A stretch of 64,000 nucleotides of DNA from Streptomyces iakyrus (lineage in GTDB: Bacteria; Actinomycetota; Actinomycetes; Streptomycetales; Streptomycetaceae). The DNA is taken from assembly GCF_000717055.1 (NCBI RefSeq), contig NZ_JNXI01000002.1, forward strand, positions 372,001-436,000, read 5' to 3'. A program made the position numbers and the translations under genes. Under the pieces are notes generated by a model. It saw only the letters and a list, made by a program, of their open reading frames with translations. It made no database searches and was not told the DNA's origin. Of the stretch, positions 1-10,216 are shown piece after piece (position 1 is the stretch's first letter; every line of letters starts with the position of its first letter).

Positions 1-1
1 G

Positions 2-2581
<2,580 letters not shown>

Positions 2582-2587
2582 GAAACT

Positions 2588-2611
2588 GATTAATCGATTG
2601 ACCGATTGATC
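2588..2611. repeat. Three tandem GATT-type octamers
   Basis: GATTAATC, GATTGACC and GATTGATC follow one another directly just after the beta-galactosidase stop, inside an AT-rich patch that stands out in this GC-rich DNA. The next octamer (GACATTCC) is a weaker match. The first unit and its flank contain the palindrome AATCGATT, a shape used by LacI-type operators. It lies about 96 nt before the ABC ATPase start, so it may be a regulatory site for the exporter genes. Function is not shown. Confidence 0.5.
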
Positions 2612-2706
2612 GACATTCCGAGAGTGTCGGGATGTCATCCGCGGCCGGTCGGCCCTCGTGCCGACCGGCCGCTGCTGTGTTCACCGCAAGGGAGTTGGTG
2701 GGTCAG

Positions 2707-3702
2707 TTGAGTGTCGCCATCGAGGTCCGCGGGCTGTCCCGAACCTTCCACACCACCGTCCGCCGCCCCGGCTTCGCGGGCGCCGTCCGGTCCCTGGTCA
2801 ACCCCGAGCGGGTGGCCAAGCACGCCGTCTCCGACATCACCTTCGACGTGGCCGCGGGGGAACTCCTCGCCCTGCTCGGGCCGAACGGCGCCGGCAAGTC
2901 CACCACCATCAAGATCCTCACCGGCATCCTCACGCCCACCTCCGGCGAGGCCCGGGTCGCGGGCGTGGTGCCCTACCGGGAGCGGGAGCGCAACGCCCGC
3001 AACGTCGGGGCGGTGTTCGGGCAGCGCACCCAGCTGTGGTGGGACCTGCCGGTGCGCGAGTCGTTCGCGATACTGCGGGACATCTACGAGGTGCCGAGGG
3101 CCGAACACGCGGCCCGTCTCCAGGAGTTCGACGACATCCTGGAGCTGTCGTCGTTCTGGGACACCCGGGTCCGTCATCTCTCGCTCGGCCAGCGGGTGCG
3201 CAGCGATCTGGCCGCCGCCCTGCTGCACGACCCGCCGGTGGTGTTCCTCGACGAGCCGACCATCGGCATGGACGTGGTCGTGAAGGAGCAGGTGCGGGAG
3301 TTCCTGCGGCACCAGGTGGAGCAGCGCGGCCGTACGGTGCTGCTGACCACGCACGACATGACGGAGGTCGAGCGGCTCGCCGAGCGGGTGGTGCTGGTCA
3401 ACCACGGGCGGCTGATGCTGGACGGCTCGCTCGACGAGATCCGCCGGAAGTTCGGCTCGACCTGGCAGGTGCGGGCCACGCTGGCCGATCCGCAGGCCGA
3501 GGTCGTACCGCCGCCGGGCACCGCGCTGCTGCGGCACGCGGGCGCGCAGGTCGTGTTCGGTCCCGACGGGCCCGCCGCGCTCACCGTCCAGCAGGCGCTG
3601 AAGGCGGTGATCGAGCGGTTCGAGGTGACGGACATCGCCCTGGACGAGGCGGACCTGGAGGACGTGATGCGGGCCGCGTACGCGCACGCCGGGGAGGTCT
3701 GA
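2707..3702 (+). CDS. ABC-2 exporter ATP-binding protein
   Basis: ATPase subunit that powers the two membrane proteins encoded next. In about 331 residues it shows Walker A GPNGAGKST (about residues 58-66), signature LSLGQ (about 158), Walker B VVFLDEP (about 182) and the H-loop TTHD (about 214). The N-terminal RTFHTTVRRPGF segment before the ATPase fold is typical of the ABC-2 subgroup paired with DUF990-like permeases. The start is uncertain: TTG at 2707 gives MSVAIEV, GTG at 2698 lies only 3 nt from a GGAG, and GTG 2713 is also possible. The stop lies 1 nt before the next ATG. Substrate unknown. Confidence 0.88.
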   Translation: MSVAIEVRGLSRTFHTTVRRPGFAGAVRSLVNPERVAKHAVSDITFDVAAGELLALLGPNGAGKSTTIKILTGILTPTSGEARVAGVVPYRERERNARNVGAVFGQRTQLWWDLPVRESFAILRDIYEVPRAEHAARLQEFDDILELSSFWDTRVRHLSLGQRVRSDLAAALLHDPPVVFLDEPTIGMDVVVKEQVREFLRHQVEQRGRTVLLTTHDMTEVERLAERVVLVNHGRLMLDGSLDEIRRKFGSTWQVRATLADPQAEVVPPPGTALLRHAGAQVVFGPDGPAALTVQQALKAVIERFEVTDIALDEADLEDVMRAAYAHAGEV

Positions 3703-3703
3703 C

Positions 3704-4507
3704 ATGGCCGTGCTCCATGCCTGGCGCGCCGCCCGGGTCACCCCGCTCGGCGAGCTGAACGCACCGCCCCGGATGACCGCCGTCGCCCTCCGGCTGGCCG
3801 TGCAGGTGGTGCTGGTCTGGTCGCTGTGGCGGGGCCTGTACGCGCAGACCGGCACGACCGCGGGGCTGAGCCGCGACCAGGCGGTCACCTACGCCGTGCT
3901 GGCCGTCCTGGCGTCCCGGCTGCGGGAGCTCGACCAGTACGCGGGCCGGGACACGGTCCTGCAGCACATGCACTTCGGCACCATCGTCTACTGGTACCTG
4001 CGGCCGCTGCCGCCGCAGCGCTACTACGCCCTGCGGGCCGCCGGCGAGCAGCTGTACGGGCTGGCGTGGGCGCTGACCGGGTACCTGATCTGCCTGGCCG
4101 CGGGCGTCGTCGAACCGCCCGCGTCGGCCGGCGCGGCCGGGGTGTTCGTGCTCAGCATGCTGCTGGGCCAGTGGGTCCTGTACTACGTCATGCTGGTGCT
4201 GGACCAGTTGTGCTTCTGGACGGTCCGCAACACCGCCGCGATGCTCATCCTGATGTTCGCCCAGAACCTGCTGTCCGGGGTGTACGCGCCGCTGTGGTTC
4301 TTCCCGGACTGGTTCGTGACGATGAGCGCGTTCCTCCCCTTCCAGGCCACGCTGAGCGTGCCGCTGTCGCTGTACGTGGGGCGCATTCCCCTGTCCGACG
4401 CCGGGTTCCAGCTGTCCGTGCAGGCAGCCTGGGTCGTGGTGCTGGCGTTGTTCACCCGGTTGCTGTGGCGGCGGGCCGCCCGGCGCGTGATCTCGCAGGG
4501 AGGCTGA
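3704..4507 (+). CDS. ABC-2 family transporter permease 1
   Basis: Integral membrane subunit of the exporter, 267 residues with about six hydrophobic segments and a short cytoplasmic N-terminus. It matches the DUF990-like ABC-2 permeases that occur as dissimilar pairs behind one ATPase. It begins 1 nt after the ATPase stop and ends 1 nt before the second permease, so the three are almost certainly one transcription and translation unit. No substrate clue is visible. Confidence 0.82.
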   Translation: MAVLHAWRAARVTPLGELNAPPRMTAVALRLAVQVVLVWSLWRGLYAQTGTTAGLSRDQAVTYAVLAVLASRLRELDQYAGRDTVLQHMHFGTIVYWYLRPLPPQRYYALRAAGEQLYGLAWALTGYLICLAAGVVEPPASAGAAGVFVLSMLLGQWVLYYVMLVLDQLCFWTVRNTAAMLILMFAQNLLSGVYAPLWFFPDWFVTMSAFLPFQATLSVPLSLYVGRIPLSDAGFQLSVQAAWVVVLALFTRLLWRRAARRVISQGG

Positions 4508-4508
4508 G

Positions 4509-5315
4509 ATGTCGCTCAAGGCTCTGCGGATCGTGTGGCGCGTGACAGCGCTCAACTTCCGTGCGCAGCTGGAGTACCGCACCGAGTTCCTGCTGATGAT
4601 CGCGATCGGCGCGATCTGGCAGGTGTCGGTGATCGTGTTCGCGACGGTGCTGCTGTCGCGGTTCGCCGGGATGGGCGGCTGGGACAGCTCCGACGTGCTG
4701 CTGATCCCGGCGACGCGGATGCTGGCGCACGGGCTGTTCGTGCTGTTCCTGGGGCGCATGCACTGGGCCGGCCGGCAGATCCAGGAAGGCCGCATCGACA
4801 TCTACCTGATGCGTCCGATGCCGGTCCACCGCCAGGTGCAGCTGGCGTTCTTCCCGACCAACGCCATCGGTGACCTGACGGTCGCGGCGGGCCTGATGGT
4901 GGGCGCGCTCTCCCGCAGCCAACTGGACTGGACGGCGGGCCGCACCGGCTACCTCGTCGCGGCCGTGCTCGGCGGGATGCTGCTGGAGGCCGCCCTGTTC
5001 ACGGTCGTGGCCAGCGCGTCCCTGCGCTTCCCGGCCGCCGACATGTGGGGCCGCTGGCTGGAGGAACTCCTCGGCACCTTCGGCAGCTACCCGCTGAACG
5101 TCCTGCCCAAGGCGGTGGGCGGACTCCTCACCTTCGGCCTGCCGCTCGCGTTCGTCGCCTACTTCCCGGCAGCGGTCCTGACGGGCCACGGCCACTCGAC
5201 CGGCGTCCCGTACTGGGTGGCGGCGGCCTCACCCCTGCTGGGGCTGCTGGCGTATCTGGCGGCGCGGATGCTGTGGAGGTGGAGCCTGAAGCACTACAGC
5301 GGGATCAACGGCTGA
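4509..5315 (+). CDS. ABC-2 family transporter permease 2
   Basis: Second membrane subunit, 268 residues with about six hydrophobic segments, again of the DUF990-like ABC-2 type. The start ATG follows the previous stop by 1 nt, with GGGAGG just upstream as ribosome binding site. With the preceding permease it would form a heterodimeric channel. The 3' end overlaps the convergent MFS gene by 11 nt, which leaves no room for a terminator between them. Confidence 0.82.
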   Translation: MSLKALRIVWRVTALNFRAQLEYRTEFLLMIAIGAIWQVSVIVFATVLLSRFAGMGGWDSSDVLLIPATRMLAHGLFVLFLGRMHWAGRQIQEGRIDIYLMRPMPVHRQVQLAFFPTNAIGDLTVAAGLMVGALSRSQLDWTAGRTGYLVAAVLGGMLLEAALFTVVASASLRFPAADMWGRWLEELLGTFGSYPLNVLPKAVGGLLTFGLPLAFVAYFPAAVLTGHGHSTGVPYWVAAASPLLGLLAYLAARMLWRWSLKHYSGING

Positions 5316-6597
5316 CGGTCCGGCCCGAGCCCCGGATCGGGGTGAGCAGGCCCGTGGCGGCCAGGGCGACGCAGGTCGCCCCGGCCACCAGGGCGACCGG
5401 GGTCGTGCCCTGCTCCTCCGCGGCCCAGGTGAGAACGGCCGCGCCGATGGGGGCCGCCGCGTACTGGAGGGTCCAGAAGGCGGAGGTGACGCGGCCCAGG
5501 AGGTGTTCGGGGGTCACCTCCTGGCGCAGCGACATCGAGCAGGTGCCCGCCATGCCGGCGCAGGCGAGGAAGGCGGCGCTCAGGGCCGCGACGACGGGGA
5601 CGTCGCGCGCCCAGCCGAGACCGGCGAAGGCCAGGCCGCACACGGCGACCGAGCCGGTCCACGTCGGGCCGAAGCCGAGCCGGCGGCGGACCCGGGCCAC
5701 CAGCAGGGCGCCGGTGATGGCGCCGAGCGCGCCGACCGCCATGACCGTGCCGACCGTGCGGTCGTCATGGCCGAGGTCATGCTTGAGGTGGTAGATGACC
5801 AGGTCGTTCAGGCCGAGGGTGAGGAAGCTGAAGCCGAACAGGAGGACGGTGAGGGAGCGCAGCACGGGATGGCCGTGAAGGAAGGCGATACCGGTGCGCA
5901 GGTCCTGCCAGAGGCCGGTACGGCGGTCCTGCCGGTCGTCGGGGGCGCGCTTGCGGAAGCGGACGAAGAGCAGACAGGTGGCGGAGAGCCCGAAGCTGGC
6001 CGCGTCCACGCCCACGGCCGCCGCCGGGCCGGACCAGGCCGCGACCAGACCGGCGCACAGCGGGCCGAGGACGCCCGCCGCTGCGGCCGTGGCGTTCAAC
6101 CGCCCGTTGGCTTCCGTGAGTTGCCCGGTGCCGACCAGCGCGCGCACGACCGTGACGTAGCCGACCGCGAACAGCATGCCGACCGCTTCGCACAGCGGCA
6201 GCACCACGTACAGCAGCCAGAGCTGCGGGCCGAGCAGCCACACCAGCGGGATCAGCCCGTAGAGCACCATGCGCACCAGGTCGCAGGCGATGAGCAGCCG
6301 GCGCCGGTCCACCCGGTCCACGACCGCCCCGGCGAACACCGCCGCCACGACCGCCGCCGCCCCTCCCACCGCCGTCAGCAGGCCCATCCGCGCGACCGAT
6401 CCGGTGGCCTGAAGCACCAGCAGGGGCAGAGCGATCAGGGCGAAGGAGTCGCCGAGCACGGAGAGGGTCTGGGCGGCCCAGAAGATCGCGAAGTCGCGTT
6501 GCCGCCACAGCGGTCGCGTACCGCGCGAGCCGTCGCCGGAGGGGGCGTCGGCGGAGCTGCCGGGTTCGTCCTCGCGCCGCGCCGCCCCGTGCGTCAT
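5305..6597 (-). CDS. MFS transporter, drug-efflux type
   Basis: Twelve-helix major facilitator of 430 residues, resembling the MFS_3 or enterobactin-exporter-like group (FAIFWAAQTLSVLGDS at the N-terminus; VDRVDRRRLLIACD in loop 2-3). ATG at 6597 is chosen because GGGGGAGG lies a few bases upstream; longer in-frame extensions have no such site. It probably exports a small hydrophobic compound. It is transcribed alone and converges on the ABC-2 exporter. Confidence 0.85.
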   Translation of the reverse strand: MTHGAARREDEPGSSADAPSGDGSRGTRPLWRQRDFAIFWAAQTLSVLGDSFALIALPLLVLQATGSVARMGLLTAVGGAAAVVAAVFAGAVVDRVDRRRLLIACDLVRMVLYGLIPLVWLLGPQLWLLYVVLPLCEAVGMLFAVGYVTVVRALVGTGQLTEANGRLNATAAAAGVLGPLCAGLVAAWSGPAAAVGVDAASFGLSATCLLFVRFRKRAPDDRQDRRTGLWQDLRTGIAFLHGHPVLRSLTVLLFGFSFLTLGLNDLVIYHLKHDLGHDDRTVGTVMAVGALGAITGALLVARVRRRLGFGPTWTGSVAVCGLAFAGLGWARDVPVVAALSAAFLACAGMAGTCSMSLRQEVTPEHLLGRVTSAFWTLQYAAAPIGAAVLTWAAEEQGTTPVALVAGATCVALAATGLLTPIRGSGRTVSR

Positions 6598-6845
6598 GCC
6601 GCCTCCCCCGAGCCCCGTCTTCCCCGTAACCCTACGGCTGTCGGGCGACCGGGGGGGCGCCAACCTCCGCCTGTCCGCGGCGAGTTGTCCAACGGGCTGA
6701 ATGCGCAAGCCCGGACAGGTAGCCTCGGCACCGTGAAGTGAATCTCTCCGGCGGCGCTCCCCGGGCGCCGCAGAAGCGAACCGATCCGTCTCCGCGGCCG
6801 CCGCCTGCGCGTGAGCCGCGGACGTATCCGCATGGAGAGATCATC

Positions 6846-7628
6846 ATGGTGCGCGACAGCTACGCCCCCGTCCCCGGCCGGACCCCCGAGGAGACGCTGC
6901 ACGCCTTCACCTCCCGGGCGACCGCCGATCCCGGCGTCGTCGGGCTCGTCCTCAGCGGCTCCCGGGTGCACGCCGGCATGCCGACGGTCCACTCCGACTA
7001 CGACCTGCACGTCGTCGTGCGCGACGAGAGCGTGCCGGTCCTCGCCGCACTGGACCGCTTCCGCTCGGCCCACCTCGACCTCGTCGTCCTCACCCTCGCT
7101 CAGTTCCGCATCCGCGGCATGCCCGGCCGCCCGGACAGCTTCGCGCGGTACTCCTACGTCCACGCCGAGGTGCTGTTCGACCGGCTCGACGGGACCGTCG
7201 CCGGGATCCTCGACGAGAAGCGGACCCTTGGCGCCGACGAGGCCCGGGAGGCCTCCGCCGGCTGGCTCGACGCCTATGTCAACCAGACGTACCGCTCCCT
7301 GAAGAGCTACCGCGACGACCGCCCCGACCTGGGCCATCTGGACGCCGCCGAGTCCGTCCCGTACGCCCTGGAGGTGCTCTTCGCCCTGCACCGCCGGGTC
7401 CGGCCCTACAACAAGTACCTGCGGTGGGAGCTGGCGCGGCAGCCGCTGGGCGACCCCCGGTGGGACGCGGACCGGCTCCTGCCCGCCCTGCGGCGCATCC
7501 TGGCCGACGGGGACCCGCCCACCCAGCGGGCCCTGTTCGCCGGCGTCGAGGAAGCGGCGCGCCGGGCCGGTCACGACGAGGTCCTGGACGCATGGGGCAC
7601 GGACCTGGGTCTCCTGCGCCCCCGGTGA
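6846..7628 (+). CDS. Nucleotidyltransferase-superfamily protein
   Basis: Protein of 260 residues with the pol-beta-type nucleotidyltransferase signature: Gly38-Ser39 followed by Asp51-x-Asp53 (LSGSR...SDYDLHV), which would bind nucleotide and metal. The C-terminal half is alpha-helical, as in aminoglycoside nucleotidyltransferases and other stand-alone family members. ATG 6846 follows GGAGAG. Target unknown: antibiotic modification is possible but nothing in the context supports it directly. No partner antitoxin-like gene is adjacent, which argues against a MNT/HEPN toxin pair. Confidence 0.7.
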   Translation: MVRDSYAPVPGRTPEETLHAFTSRATADPGVVGLVLSGSRVHAGMPTVHSDYDLHVVVRDESVPVLAALDRFRSAHLDLVVLTLAQFRIRGMPGRPDSFARYSYVHAEVLFDRLDGTVAGILDEKRTLGADEAREASAGWLDAYVNQTYRSLKSYRDDRPDLGHLDAAESVPYALEVLFALHRRVRPYNKYLRWELARQPLGDPRWDADRLLPALRRILADGDPPTQRALFAGVEEAARRAGHDEVLDAWGTDLGLLRPR

Positions 7629-7717
7629 CAGCAACCGGCCCCGCCGGTCCGTGCCCCGTACTACGCTCGATCCCTCGAACTGCGCTGATGGACACCGAGA
7701 GGTAACCCCGAACTCCC

Positions 7718-8326
7718 ATGCCCAGAGCCGGTCTCACCCCCGAGCGTCTCGTCGCGGCCGCAGCCGATCTCGCCGACGAGACCGGTTTCGAGCACGTCAC
7801 CCTCTCCGCGCTGGCCCGTCGTTTCGGGGTGAAGGACGCGAGTCTGTACACCCACGTCCGGGGTCTGAAGGACCTGCGGACGCGTATGGCCCTGCTGGCC
7901 GGTGGCGAGATGATCGACCGGATCGCGGAGGCGGTGGAGGGGCGGGAGGCCGGCAGGGACACCCTGGGCGCCTTCGCCACCGCCTACCGGGCCTACGCCC
8001 TGGACCACCCCGGCCGGTACGCCGCGACACAGATCCGCATCGACCAGGATCTCGTCACCGGCTCCCCCGCACTGCGCCGCACGGCCGACGTCACCTACGG
8101 CATGCTCCGCGCCTACGGCCTGGAGGAACCCGACCTCACCGATGCCGTGCGCCTGCTGCGCAGCACCTTCCACGGCTACTGCGCCCTGGAGTCCACCGGA
8201 GCCTTCGGGGCGGCGCGTGACGTGCAGGCCTCCTGGGACAGGGCCATCGACGCCCTGCACGTACTGCTCCTGAACTGGCCGGGCGAGAAGGGGAAAGACA
8301 TTGGCCGACCGCACCCGATCCGATGA
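7718..8326 (+). CDS. TetR/AcrR-family regulator with WHG-type C-terminal domain
   Basis: DNA-binding repressor of 202 residues. The N-terminal TetR helix-turn-helix spans about residues 8-55 (TLSALARRFGVKDASLYTHV). The C-terminal half contains the HPGRYAA stretch typical of the WHG ligand-binding group. Its 3' end overlaps the next gene by 26 nt, so the two are probably co-transcribed and the regulator may control the pair. Ligand unknown. Confidence 0.88.
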   Translation: MPRAGLTPERLVAAAADLADETGFEHVTLSALARRFGVKDASLYTHVRGLKDLRTRMALLAGGEMIDRIAEAVEGREAGRDTLGAFATAYRAYALDHPGRYAATQIRIDQDLVTGSPALRRTADVTYGMLRAYGLEEPDLTDAVRLLRSTFHGYCALESTGAFGAARDVQASWDRAIDALHVLLLNWPGEKGKDIGRPHPIR

Positions 8327-9293
8327 CAGGGCCGGTGCCATAGCCCAGCTCTACGCCCTCGGCACCGGCCCCTGGACCATGGTCCCCGTCATCCGGGGCG
8401 CCCTCGGCCAGATCTGGAAGCTCTCCGGGAACGGCCGCTCCTGGGCCGTGAAGGAACTCCTCTTCGGCTGCGACGAGGCCCAGGTCGCCCGCGAGGCCGC
8501 GCTGCGGGACTCCGCGGAGGGCCTGGGCATCGCGTCACCCCGCCTCCACCCCGCCCGGCACGGCGCGCACGTCTCCCGCGTCGACTCCCCGGGCGGCGGG
8601 TCCTGGGTGAAGCTGTACGACTGGATCGACGGCGCCGAGGCCGATCCCTCCGACCCGGCCGTCCTGGACTGGTTCGGCCGGACCATGGCGCTGCTGCACC
8701 GGGCCGGTGAGGGAGCCGTCGAGGGCCCGGGTGCCTGGTACGAGCGGTGTCCGGACGACGCCGAGTGGCAGGAGGTCGCCAAGAAGGTGCGCGACGCCGG
8801 CCTGACGTGGTCGGACGAACTGGACCGGTTCATCGCCACGTCCGTGCCCCGGCTCGGCCGGTGGGTGACACCCTCGGCGCCCGGCGGCCTGGTGACTTCG
8901 CACCTCGACCTCCGGCCCCAGAACGTCCTGGTCGGCCGGGACGGACCGGTCCTCCTCGACTGGGACAACGCCGGACCCGTCTCGGCGGAACGGGAGTTCG
9001 CGCGGGCCGTCCACGTCTGGTCCGGCGGCAACGACGTGGACATCGCGTCCGCTCGGCGCGTGGCCCGGGCCTACCGCGAGGCCGGTGGCCTGGCCGTCCC
9101 CACCGGGCCGGAGTCCTTCTCGATGCTCTTCGCCACGGCCCTGAACTACATCCACGTGCAGGCCGAGACGGCCGTCGCCCCCGGAGTCACGCCCGAGCAA
9201 CGGGACTTCGGGGCCCGGCAGGCGGTGACCTGCCTGCGCGAGGTGCCCGACCTCGGCGCGGTCTCCCGGCTGGTCGCCGCGCTCGACACGTAG
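8301..9293 (+). CDS. Phosphotransferase, APH/choline-kinase fold
   Basis: Kinase-like protein of 330 residues. The Brenner-type catalytic loop HLDLRPQN (His201, Asp203, Asn208) and the metal-binding LLDWDN (Asp220) are present. The start is TTG at 8301 inside the regulator gene, preceded by GAAGGGGAAAG; no other in-frame start nearby fits. Members phosphorylate aminoglycosides, choline, homoserine or similar hydroxyls, and the sequence alone does not decide the substrate. Translational coupling to the TetR gene suggests that the pair responds to one small molecule. Confidence 0.8.
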   Translation: MADRTRSDDRAGAIAQLYALGTGPWTMVPVIRGALGQIWKLSGNGRSWAVKELLFGCDEAQVAREAALRDSAEGLGIASPRLHPARHGAHVSRVDSPGGGSWVKLYDWIDGAEADPSDPAVLDWFGRTMALLHRAGEGAVEGPGAWYERCPDDAEWQEVAKKVRDAGLTWSDELDRFIATSVPRLGRWVTPSAPGGLVTSHLDLRPQNVLVGRDGPVLLDWDNAGPVSAEREFARAVHVWSGGNDVDIASARRVARAYREAGGLAVPTGPESFSMLFATALNYIHVQAETAVAPGVTPEQRDFGARQAVTCLREVPDLGAVSRLVAALDT

Positions 9294-9317
9294 GACCGGG
9301 CGTCTCCGAAGTACGCC

Positions 9318-10139
9318 TCAATGGTGCGCCACGGGGTCGAACCCGGCGGGTGCCGGCGCGGCGAACCCCGCCACGTCGTCGTAGGACGGTGTCGCCCCCG
9401 TCGGCGTCCGGCCGGCCCGGAGGTCCGCCGCCGCCTCCAGGGCCGCGCCCAGCGCCCGCCGGTACAGCAGCGAGCCGAGGCTGACGCGGCGTACGCCGAG
9501 GCCCGCGAGGCGGGCGACGGGCGGGCCGCCGGGCGAGTAGAGGACGTTGAGGGGCACCTCCAGGTGGCGCACCAAGGTCTCGATGCCGCGCGGGTCCGTG
9601 AGGCCCGGCACGAACACCCCGTCCGCGCCCGCCTGCTGGTAGGCGTCGAGGCGCGCGAGGGTGCCGTCGCCGTCGCCCAGCCAGTGGGTGTCCGTGCGGG
9701 CGTTGACGAACAGGCCGGGCGCGGCCCGCTTGACCGCCGCGATCTTCGCGGCGTGCCGGGCGGCCGGTCCGAGGCCGTCTTCGAGGTTGATGCCGACCGC
9801 TCCGACCGCGTACAGCTCCCGCGCGAACTCCGCCACCTCGTCCGGGTCGTCGCTGAAGCCGCCCTCCGCGTCGACGGACAGCAGGAACGGCCCGGACCCG
9901 AGGGCGACGGCCAGCCGCAGCGTCTCCTCCCGGGTCGCCGCCGCCCCGTCGGGCAGACCGGCCGCCGCGGCGACGCCCAGGCTCGTCGTCCCGACCGCCG
10001 GGAAGCCCTGCCCCGCGAGAGCCCGGGCGGATGCGTGATCCCAGGCGTTCGGCAGGAGCAGGGGCTCTCCGGCACGGTGGAGGCCGGCGAAAGCGGTCCC
10101 GGCCCGGTTCGACGGCGTCTGCTGCGGTTCTGCGGTCAT
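9318..10139 (-). CDS. Isocitrate lyase/phosphoenolpyruvate mutase family protein
   Basis: TIM-barrel enzyme of 273 residues, related to PEP mutase and 2-methylisocitrate lyase. Visible motifs include LLLPNAWDHASA near the N-terminus, the metal-binding VDAEGGF (Asp90), INLEDG (about 118-122) and VNARTD. The KKCGH catalytic loop of true isocitrate lyases is absent, so the reaction may be a related C-C or P-C bond cleavage on an oxaloacetate-like substrate. It converges on the phosphotransferase gene with a 24-nt gap. Confidence 0.82.
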   Translation of the reverse strand: MTAEPQQTPSNRAGTAFAGLHRAGEPLLLPNAWDHASARALAGQGFPAVGTTSLGVAAAAGLPDGAAATREETLRLAVALGSGPFLLSVDAEGGFSDDPDEVAEFARELYAVGAVGINLEDGLGPAARHAAKIAAVKRAAPGLFVNARTDTHWLGDGDGTLARLDAYQQAGADGVFVPGLTDPRGIETLVRHLEVPLNVLYSPGGPPVARLAGLGVRRVSLGSLLYRRALGAALEAAADLRAGRTPTGATPSYDDVAGFAAPAPAGFDPVAHH

Positions 10140-10216
10140 GCCGCCATGATGGGCCCGGTTCGCTTCGGCGCGGGCCGAACCGCGGCTGCCGCAGGATCGG
10201 CCTGGCAGCGATGGAC

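Noticed and set aside
6598..6845. Possible promoter (TAGCCT at 6720-6725) for the nucleotidyltransferase-like gene
   Set aside because: The only good -35 (TTGTCC at 6685-6690) is 29 nt away; a CTGAAT with a 17-nt spacer is too weak to list.
6846..7628. MNT/HEPN toxin-antitoxin pair
   Set aside because: The nucleotidyltransferase is 260 residues, much longer than MNT antitoxins, and has no adjacent HEPN gene.
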